38,507 nucleotides of DNA, from contig JAGQZG010000003.1 of NCBI GenBank assembly GCA_020435705.1, positions 1 through 38,507 of the forward strand, read 5' to 3'. Below are positions 32,260 to 38,507 of this stretch, one piece after another. Every line of letters begins with the position of its first letter. The stretch's first letter is position 1. The notes under the pieces were generated by a model. It did no database searches, had not been told where the DNA came from, and worked only from the letters and a program-made list of their open reading frames with translations. A program made the position numbers and the translations under genes. This stretch comes from Mangrovimonas sp. GTDB taxonomy: Bacteria > Bacteroidota > Bacteroidia > Flavobacteriales > Flavobacteriaceae.

Positions 32260-33525
32260 ATGGGTAAAGAAAACAAGATTAAGAAAACAAAGTTTTTTTT
32301 AGATTCGGTTGGTTATATTCTTGTTTCTGGCGCCTCCAAAGGGTTTAATTACTTGTTGCTTTTATACTTGGCGGCAGGAGCGTTTTCCAAAGAGTACGTT
32401 ACGATTTTACTATTGCTGTCCCTGGAGCAAATACTTACCATTATACTCCCTTTGAACAACCCTTATATTATCTATTCTAAAAATATTGTAACCTATGAAG
32501 ATATCACGAATAAGCTTATCACCAATTCCTTGATGGTAGTTGGGCTTTATGTGTTCATATTTTTAATTTTTAGAAACAGTATCTATGAGTATTTTGAAAC
32601 AGACTACCTTATTGTATTTGCAAGTATTTTAATAAACATTACGGTAAATTCTTATGCAGTCTATTTATCAAATTATTATAAAGTAATAGAACGGCATAAG
32701 ACGGCTTTTTTGGTTCAGGCCTTGCTCCTTATTTCGTTCATCTCTATTGTTGTCACTATGTTTTTTATTGAAAACAAAGTGTTGGCATTTTTCCTTGGAA
32801 AGGCCATAGGTTTTATTATAATACTTATTTTGTTCAGGCTGCTCAAATTAAACTTCGTTAAGTATAAATTCCTAACGCTTAACTTAACCGAATTAAAATA
32901 TTTTTTCAACCTGTTATCTGTGAGTATTTTGGGATGGGTATCGGGTCTAGGCTTTATGAACATTGCCAAAATCTATTCAACCGATTTAGAGCTGGTAAAA
33001 ATTGGTTATGTATTGAATCTTCTCAACGTATTTTTACTTTTAAGCATTGGAGTCAATTCAGTTTATAACCCTCTAATCAAGAAAAACATTGTTCAGGGCG
33101 ACAGTGAGAAAACCATAAAAATTAAGAACAATACACTCTACATCTACTTAGTTATAGTTCTCCTGAGCTTCATGGCTTATTTTGCTTTAAACTCAATTTT
33201 TAGCGCTAACAGTTATCCAAGAATAAATGAAATTATATCTGTTTTACCTTATGCTATACTAATCTTTTTATTTAGTGTGTTCCAATCGGTAGCTCATCCA
33301 TTTTATTTAACCTACAATAAGTTTAGGACATTCAACGTAATAAACATCTTATCGTACTTATTCTGGGTTTTCATAATTGTTTCCTTATCATTTTTTGGTT
33401 TTAAGGAGTATATTTGGTTTTTAGTGATTATTTATTTCCTTAAGGCTTCAATTGCTTACATTTATGCTAGGATGTCTTTTATGAATACCCATTATCTTAA
33501 ACAAAACAAAGAGACCTTGCAATGA
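32260..33525 (+). CDS. Wzx-type lipid-linked oligosaccharide flippase
   Basis: A 421-residue protein that is almost entirely hydrophobic, with about 12 predicted membrane helices, starting directly after the previous stop codon. The N-terminus FFLDSVGYILVSGASKGFNYLL and the segment AFLVQALLLISFISIVVTMFF match the polysaccharide-synthesis (MOP-superfamily) transporters of the Wzx kind. It should move the undecaprenyl-linked repeat unit across the inner membrane. It overlaps the next gene, a polymerase, by four bases, which is the normal Wzx-Wzy pairing. Sequence similarity in this family is low; the assignment relies on topology and context. Confidence 0.8.
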   Translation: MGKENKIKKTKFFLDSVGYILVSGASKGFNYLLLLYLAAGAFSKEYVTILLLLSLEQILTIILPLNNPYIIYSKNIVTYEDITNKLITNSLMVVGLYVFIFLIFRNSIYEYFETDYLIVFASILINITVNSYAVYLSNYYKVIERHKTAFLVQALLLISFISIVVTMFFIENKVLAFFLGKAIGFIIILILFRLLKLNFVKYKFLTLNLTELKYFFNLLSVSILGWVSGLGFMNIAKIYSTDLELVKIGYVLNLLNVFLLLSIGVNSVYNPLIKKNIVQGDSEKTIKIKNNTLYIYLVIVLLSFMAYFALNSIFSANSYPRINEIISVLPYAILIFLFSVFQSVAHPFYLTYNKFRTFNVINILSYLFWVFIIVSLSFFGFKEYIWFLVIIYFLKASIAYIYARMSFMNTHYLKQNKETLQ

Positions 33526-34934
33526 AGCTAAAAACAGTAGTAACATTTTTATATTTAGTAATTAGCGTTCCTCTTTTTTTATTTGTTGAGATGCAGCCGC
33601 TTGTTTGGCTTTCGTTTTTTGCGAATTTTTTCGTGTTAACTATAATCGTGAACTACCATTTAAATTTTGAGAAGAATTATTCTCCCTTTATGTCCTCGTT
33701 TATAATTTTCACCTATTTGTTTTTTTTGGTTGCTCCTATCATTCAAATAGGAGACATGTCAACTGAAAACCCAATTTTCCCTAATCGATATCCCTATCAT
33801 CCTCAGGAAGTGATTTTCGCAAATGCCATCATATTTTTATTCAATATTGTCTTTTTCCTCTCCTATGTGTTGATGAAAAAAAGAATTTTTAAGATAAGCA
33901 CACAACCTTCAGAGACTTCCAATACCTATACAAAGCCATTGTTTATAGTGACGCTGTTTGTTATTTCAATATTGATTGTTGTTTTAAACTACGATTTCTT
34001 AATTGATGAATTTGAGCGCTCTACTTATGCCAGAACAACAGAATCTGTTGCAAGCTTACTTATTAAAAAGAAAGTGTTGTTTTTAATTCCTTTAGGGGCC
34101 ATAGCAATATGTTACAATTATTTATCCAAGAAGAAAAAATTAACACCCAACTTTTTAACGGTTGCCTTTATTTTGATAGGCTTGGTGGTTTGCCTTTTAA
34201 TTTTAAAAAATCCATTTACAGAGAAGAGAAATGCTTTGGGGCCTATATATATAACGTTACTGTTTATTTTTGGCAACAAGCTGATTAATTCAAATGTGAA
34301 ATTTTTCCTTTTCATGTTCATCTCTATGGTAATTTTATTCCCATTAACCTCTGCAATAACACATGTTGACGCCACTTTTGATCAAGTTTGGGAAAACCCT
34401 CATTTATTGATTGAGTCGTTTGTTCATTCAGGAGGCATTGCCAATGCATTTAATATGCTGCATTACGATGCTTTTGGGAATATTATGGCCACTGCGGATT
34501 ATATTGGGAAAAATGGTTTTTCATTGGGGTTTCAGCTTTTAAGTGCCTTTTTGTTTTTTGTTCCAAGGGGAGTATGGCCTTCTAAACCTATTTCATCGGG
34601 AGAACTCGTGGGAAATTATTTAATAGAAGATTATGGTTTTAGGTACAGTAATTTATCTAACCCATTTGTGTCCGAAGGGTTTTTAAACTATGGAATTCTG
34701 GGGGTTATTGTTTTTGCAATATTATTACCGTATGTGATTCTTAAGTTCTCAAATTGGTTATATTCTGCCGATTATTTGAAAAAGATAATTGCATTTTACT
34801 TAGCGGTACATTTAATGTTTTTGTTAAGAGGCGATTTTACTAATGGCTTTTCTTATTTTATAGGGACATTTTTAGGCGTATATTTTGTTCCTAAATTAGT
34901 GGATAGAATACTTACTTTTTCATTAAAAAAATAA
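33522..34934 (+). CDS. Wzy-type oligosaccharide repeat-unit polymerase
   Basis: A 470-residue membrane protein with about 11-12 predicted helices. A large loop in the second half (about residues 270-360) contains HSGGIANAFNMLHY, GFSLGFQLLSAFLFFVPRGVWPSKP and NPFVSEGFLNYGILG, resembling the periplasmic loop of O-antigen polymerases (the VPR..WPSKP and E-G-x-x-N-x-G pattern is typical of the wzy-like family). It should join repeat units delivered by the flippase encoded just before it (four-base overlap). It is distinct from the next gene, which looks like an O-antigen ligase. Confidence 0.8.
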   Translation: MKLKTVVTFLYLVISVPLFLFVEMQPLVWLSFFANFFVLTIIVNYHLNFEKNYSPFMSSFIIFTYLFFLVAPIIQIGDMSTENPIFPNRYPYHPQEVIFANAIIFLFNIVFFLSYVLMKKRIFKISTQPSETSNTYTKPLFIVTLFVISILIVVLNYDFLIDEFERSTYARTTESVASLLIKKKVLFLIPLGAIAICYNYLSKKKKLTPNFLTVAFILIGLVVCLLILKNPFTEKRNALGPIYITLLFIFGNKLINSNVKFFLFMFISMVILFPLTSAITHVDATFDQVWENPHLLIESFVHSGGIANAFNMLHYDAFGNIMATADYIGKNGFSLGFQLLSAFLFFVPRGVWPSKPISSGELVGNYLIEDYGFRYSNLSNPFVSEGFLNYGILGVIVFAILLPYVILKFSNWLYSADYLKKIIAFYLAVHLMFLLRGDFTNGFSYFIGTFLGVYFVPKLVDRILTFSLKK

Positions 34935-34942
34935 AATTCTTA

Positions 34943-36211
34943 ATGCGTAATTTCAAGCTATACCCAGGGACATTAATTGAAAAACTATCTTGGGGCAGTA
35001 TGCTGTTGTTTTCCATTTCGATCCTATTGCCTGAAAATTATAGGAACATTCCTTTATTTATGTTGCTTTTAACCGCCTTGCTCGGATTAAAAAGCAAAAC
35101 GCCATCCAAGGCCGGACTTAGGATTTTTATTGTTAATGGAATGCTCTATTTAATTTTGGCATTAAGCCTTTTGTACACTGGTGACTTGGCCGATGGGTTT
35201 AAACGAATAACTGTCATGGCCTCTATAGGCATTTTACCATTTGCCTTATACGCCGTTAATGGCAACAAGGTATTATCCAATAAGCGGCTTGAAATGGTTT
35301 TTTACTGGTCTTTTCTAGTATCGGTGGTAATTTTTTATTTAGGTGTTTTTGTTTTCACGTTTTCCAAAGGCTTTTTGAACAGCACAATTTTTGAGCATTT
35401 CACAGAAAGACTAAACTCTACATTGGGTAAGTATTCTTTACACCCTTTGTATGCCTCATTGTATATTTGCATTTCCATTTGTCTTTCAGTCCATGTTTTT
35501 ACCCAATCAACAAAGCGAGCACAAAAACTTTTCTTGATATTGTGCATGTTGTTTTTGACCCTGGTATTATTAATGTTGGCAAGAAAAGGTGCCATTTTTT
35601 TCATGCTTATCCTAGCCATGGCCTATTTTTTTATCAAACTGAGAAAAACGAGATACAGCTACATTTTTGTTGCGACAGCACTCCTGGGATTAATTTTCTC
35701 CTACTATATAGAGCCCATTAGATTAAGATATGTTGAATTTTTTCAGTCATTTTTCACAACGAATGTTTCGGATCCAGGATCTACTTCGTTTAGGCTTAAT
35801 GTTTATAAATGCGCCCTCAAATCAATTTTTGAAAGCCCTATTTTCGGATACGGGCTAGGAGACACTAAGCATATTTTAACTAGTTGCTATGTACAGCAGC
35901 AAAACATGTTTAGCGGATTATATTTTAATTCACACAATCAATTTTTAAGTGTCTGGTTGGCCGCTGGTATTTTTGGATTTTTGGCGTTAGTTTACATGAT
36001 GTACAGCAATATTCAATTAGCATTAAAGAGCAAGAGCTTTTTACACGCATCGGTAATAGTACTTTTTTTAGGTTTTTTGATGATTGAAAATATATTAGAA
36101 AGGCAAGACGGTGTGATACTTTTCTCCTTTTTTATTAATTTCTTTGCATTTAAGAATTTAAAACATAAACCCACTGTTGAAAAAAATACTTATAATCGGG
36201 CCATTTCCTGA
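34943..36211 (+). CDS. O-antigen ligase/polymerase family (Wzy_C) membrane protein
   Basis: A 422-residue protein with about 10-12 predicted helices. The family core is present: TLGKYSLHPLYASLYICI, LMLARKGAIFFMLILAMAYFF, then the large periplasmic loop SFRLNVYKCALKSIFESPIFGYGLGD and FNSHNQFLSVWLAAGIFGFLAL, with the conserved arginine and HNQ histidine of Wzy_C (PF04932) proteins. This family includes WaaL, which attaches O-antigen to lipid A-core, and some polymerases. Because a separate Wzy precedes it, ligation is the more likely role; the two cannot be told apart by sequence alone. The last 35 bases overlap the next gene. Confidence 0.82.
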   Translation: MRNFKLYPGTLIEKLSWGSMLLFSISILLPENYRNIPLFMLLLTALLGLKSKTPSKAGLRIFIVNGMLYLILALSLLYTGDLADGFKRITVMASIGILPFALYAVNGNKVLSNKRLEMVFYWSFLVSVVIFYLGVFVFTFSKGFLNSTIFEHFTERLNSTLGKYSLHPLYASLYICISICLSVHVFTQSTKRAQKLFLILCMLFLTLVLLMLARKGAIFFMLILAMAYFFIKLRKTRYSYIFVATALLGLIFSYYIEPIRLRYVEFFQSFFTTNVSDPGSTSFRLNVYKCALKSIFESPIFGYGLGDTKHILTSCYVQQQNMFSGLYFNSHNQFLSVWLAAGIFGFLALVYMMYSNIQLALKSKSFLHASVIVLFLGFLMIENILERQDGVILFSFFINFFAFKNLKHKPTVEKNTYNRAIS

Positions 36212-37262
36212 ACCAACTACAGGTGTGTCATTGGCTAACAGGGTCTTTTATGAAAATCTCCCGAAAGAAAATTTTAAAGTAGATGCCATTAATACATCTT
36301 ACACTAGGTTTGACGAAAGCCTAGGTTCTTTCTCTTTCCACAAAATATTGTTTTACTTGAAGATGAATTTTTCAATTTTCAAGGTTTTTAACAATGATAC
36401 CATTTACCTCACGCCAGGACAAACTTTTTTTGGAGTTGTTAAGTACGCTTTATTCATTCTTTTGGCTAAACTATTGAAAAAGGAAATCATTGTCCATGTT
36501 CACGGGAACTACCTGGGAAAAGAATACGAAACCCTAAAAGGGCTTAAAAAAAAGATATTCAAAAAACTTCTTAGGTGTTCGTCCAAGGGAATTGTTCTTT
36601 CAGAATCATTGAAAGACAACATGACCAGGTTTTTGCCTGAAAATCAAATTTTCAGCGTTTATAATTTTGTTGAAGATTATTTATTTGTAGATTCAAGTTT
36701 AATCAAGGAAAAATTAGAAAACAAAACACCAAGAATTATATTTCTGAGTAATTTAATGGATGAAAAGGGGATTTTGTATTTACTGCAGGCACTACTTGAT
36801 CTAGAAAGGGAAGGCTTTGAATATGAAGCAAAAATAGCAGGAAATATAGATCCTAAAAACAAGGCAAGGATAGAAAACTATTTTAAACAATTAAAGAAAA
36901 CAGAATACTGCGGTATTGTTTCTGGCAATGATAAGAAATCCTTACTTTTATGGGGGAACATATTTATCTTACCAACCTATTACAGTATGGAAGGACAACC
37001 CATTTCCATTTTGGAAGGCATGGCTACGGCCAATCTTATTCTTACTACCGAGCATTCGGGAATTCCAGATATTTTTTCTGATAGAATCAATGGTTTTTAT
37101 GTTGACAAGAAAAGCTCCGAGAGTATAAAAAATAAAATCAGTTACTCTTCGCTTTCCTTCAGGGAAGCTAATGAAATGAGGTATACAAATTACTGTACAG
37201 CAAAAGATAACTATAGAGTAAGATCATTTATAGATAGTATAATAGAGGTAATCAAAGCGTGA
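36177..37262 (+). CDS. family 4 glycosyltransferase
   Basis: A 361-residue GT-B enzyme starting at a TTG inside the end of the previous gene (35-base overlap). The canonical start KKILIIGPFPEPTTGVSLANRVFY follows it directly and no ATG lies near, so the TTG is well supported. IIVHVHGNYLGKEY belongs to the acceptor domain. The donor domain has IIFLSNLMDEKGILYLLQAL and the EX7E motif in MEGQPISILEGMA, followed by HSGIPDIF. It is a retaining transferase of the RfaB/WbnH type that adds one sugar to the lipid-linked repeat unit on the cytoplasmic face. Donor unknown. Confidence 0.92.
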   Translation: MKKILIIGPFPEPTTGVSLANRVFYENLPKENFKVDAINTSYTRFDESLGSFSFHKILFYLKMNFSIFKVFNNDTIYLTPGQTFFGVVKYALFILLAKLLKKEIIVHVHGNYLGKEYETLKGLKKKIFKKLLRCSSKGIVLSESLKDNMTRFLPENQIFSVYNFVEDYLFVDSSLIKEKLENKTPRIIFLSNLMDEKGILYLLQALLDLEREGFEYEAKIAGNIDPKNKARIENYFKQLKKTEYCGIVSGNDKKSLLLWGNIFILPTYYSMEGQPISILEGMATANLILTTEHSGIPDIFSDRINGFYVDKKSSESIKNKISYSSLSFREANEMRYTNYCTAKDNYRVRSFIDSIIEVIKA

Positions 37263-37813
37263 CAGAAAGAAGGGAAATACAAAGATTGGATAAATATTAT
37301 ACCCCTAAAGATTTTAGAGGCAAATCAAAACTCTTTGTTCAGCTTTGGTGGATAGCCTATGCATTACTATTTAGACCTTCTCCTCAAGTGCTCTATGGAT
37401 GGAGGAGATTTCTTTTGAGAGCTTTTGGAGCCAAAATTGGTAAAAATGTCATTTTAAGACCATCTATGCAGGTTACCTATCCTTGGAAGGTTCAAATAGG
37501 TGATCATAGCTGGATAGGTGATGAAGTGGTGCTGTATTCTTTGGGCAACATAAATATAGGCTCCAACACAGTGATATCGCAGCGCTCTTATATTTGCACT
37601 GGGTCACACGATTATTCTCAAATAAACTTCCCTATTTACGCTAAAGAAATAAATATCAAAGACCAATGTTGGATTGCTACAGATGTATTTGTTTCGCCCG
37701 GAATAACCATAAACGAAGGAACTATTGTGGGTGCTAGAAGCACGGTTGTGAACGATCTTGATTCGTATTCTGTTTATGTTGGGTCCCCCGCCAAATTTTT
37801 AAAGAAAAGGTAA
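37259..37813 (+). CDS. wcaF: WcaF-like hexapeptide-repeat acetyltransferase
   Basis: A 184-residue left-handed beta-helix acyltransferase starting at GTG (GTGA overlap with the previous stop). FVQLWWIAYALLFRPSPQVLYGWRRFLLRAFGAKIG is the N-terminal region typical of the colanic-acid WcaF group, followed by hexapeptide turns (IGKNVILRP, IGDHSWIGDEVVL, IGSNTVISQ), the catalytic-histidine region CTGSHDYSQ, and VGSPAKFLKKR at the C-terminus. It transfers acetyl from acetyl-CoA to a sugar hydroxyl. It lies next to a WcaI-like transferase as in colanic-acid-like loci, so acetylated fucose is a reasonable guess. Confidence 0.9.
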   Translation: MTERREIQRLDKYYTPKDFRGKSKLFVQLWWIAYALLFRPSPQVLYGWRRFLLRAFGAKIGKNVILRPSMQVTYPWKVQIGDHSWIGDEVVLYSLGNINIGSNTVISQRSYICTGSHDYSQINFPIYAKEINIKDQCWIATDVFVSPGITINEGTIVGARSTVVNDLDSYSVYVGSPAKFLKKR

Positions 37814-37814
37814 A

Positions 37815-38507
37815 TTGAAAAAAAAGAATGTAGTTATTATTGGGATAAATTATTATCCGGAAGACACAGCAATTGGATTATATACTACACAAAAAGCCAG
37901 ATACTTGGCAGAGAATGGTTACAATGTTCAAATTATTACAGGATTCCCTTATTATCCTCAATGGGAAATATGGAGTGAGTACAAGAATAAAAGCAGATGG
38001 ACAAAAGAAGAAAGCCATGGAATAACCATTTTTAGGTTTAAACAATATGTCCCCAGTAATCCTACGTTTTCAAAACGTATCCTACATTTATTAAGTTTCA
38101 CTTTGGGAAGCATGATAAATTTGTTTAAAGTATCAAGGCCGGAAATTGTGATTACTATCGTGCCTTTTACCTCGTCTATTCTATTGGGCTACTTGCTCAA
38201 GCTGCGTTATAGATCAAAATTATGGGTACATATACAAGATTTTGAATTTGATGCAGCGGTAGATTCGGGTCTTTTGGATTCCAATAAATCCAAAGCATTA
38301 AAACTCTTGCTCTACATAGAAAAGACGTTGCTCAAAAAAGCTGATGTCATCAGCACCATTAGCAATAGCATGCTGAAAAAGCTAAAAGAAAAGACAAACA
38401 GAAATGGATGGTATTTAACGAATTGGCTAGATACCGAAGTTTTTGAGAAAAACCATGAGCAGCACCACTACCTTAAATCAACCAATTTCAAAATACTGTA
38501 TTCGGGA
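37815..38507 (+). CDS. WcaI-like family 4 glycosyltransferase, N-terminal part
   Basis: The frame starts at a TTG one base after the WcaF-like stop and stays open to the window end, giving 231 codons of an expected 400 or so. The N-terminus KKKNVVIIGINYYPEDTAIG and TTQKARYLAENGYNVQIITG is the usual WcaI/WbuB type start, followed by GFPYYPQWEIW, VTIVPFTSSILLGY and KADVISTISNSML. Only the acceptor-binding half and the beginning of the donor domain (FKILYSG) are in view. The enzyme adds a sugar, fucose in the E. coli colanic-acid homologue, to the lipid-linked repeat; the donor here is not proved. Continuation lies beyond 38507. Confidence 0.88.
   Translation, partial: MKKKNVVIIGINYYPEDTAIGLYTTQKARYLAENGYNVQIITGFPYYPQWEIWSEYKNKSRWTKEESHGITIFRFKQYVPSNPTFSKRILHLLSFTLGSMINLFKVSRPEIVITIVPFTSSILLGYLLKLRYRSKLWVHIQDFEFDAAVDSGLLDSNKSKALKLLLYIEKTLLKKADVISTISNSMLKKLKEKTNRNGWYLTNWLDTEVFEKNHEQHHYLKSTNFKILYSG

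Overview
The window looks like a chromosomal segment from a marine-type member of the Bacteroidota, most likely a Flavobacteriaceae species. The evidence is the AT-rich composition, many lipoprotein signal peptides with short S-C lipoboxes, a TonB-dependent receptor paired with a DUF4249 lipoprotein, lineage-typical genes (DUF4837, an OmpH-like lipoprotein, a bacterial GH3-type protein), and several intergenic copies of the Bacteroidota -7 promoter element TAnnTTTG. No tRNA, rRNA, CRISPR array, insertion sequence or integrase was seen. No gene-free stretch exceeds 300 bases.

Layout. (1) 1-1861: the 3' part of mnmG and a class I methyltransferase, separated by a near-perfect parS palindrome (972-987); this suggests proximity to oriC. 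(2) 2101-7024: an OmpH-like lipoprotein, a membrane-anchored LytTR regulator, then a TonB-dependent receptor and DUF4249 lipoprotein pair. Three TCACT repeats spaced about two helical turns lie between the regulator and the receptor. (3) 7044-16557: housekeeping and envelope genes: holB (minus strand), pgk, a LysM lytic transglycosylase, a DUF4837 lipoprotein, a small tatA-like gene (minus strand, 59 codons), an M23 peptidase coupled to a GH3-type protein, and a 562-residue protein whose C-terminal part resembles a nucleoside phosphorylase.

(4) 16567-38507 (runs off the end): one large surface-polysaccharide locus, all on the plus strand with many 1-35 base overlaps. It opens with a Wzz-like two-helix membrane protein. 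It continues with dTDP-L-rhamnose genes (rfbB, A, C, D), GDP-L-fucose genes (gmd, fcl) and a sulfate-activation set (cysQ, a doubled DUF2061 protein, cysC, cysD, cysN). Next come a small lipoprotein and a chimeric gene remnant. A three-gene cassette follows: a DRE-TIM aldolase fusion, a CMP-ulosonate-type cytidylyltransferase and a HAD phosphatase. The locus ends with a GT-B transferase with HP and SS motifs, a Wzx flippase, a Wzy polymerase, an O-antigen ligase-like protein, a GT4 transferase, a WcaF-like acetyltransferase and a partial WcaI-like transferase.

Taken together the locus predicts a Wzx/Wzy-type O-antigen or exopolysaccharide built from L-rhamnose, L-fucose and a CMP-activated acidic sugar, probably acetylated and possibly sulfated. 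The two points most worth following are the aldolase-cytidylyltransferase-HAD cassette, which looks like a route to a CMP-ulosonate without a NeuB-type synthase, and the chimeric scar at 27858-28061, where the first 41 codons of an MBOAT acyltransferase gene are fused to a copy of the last 26 codons of the neighbouring lipoprotein gene.
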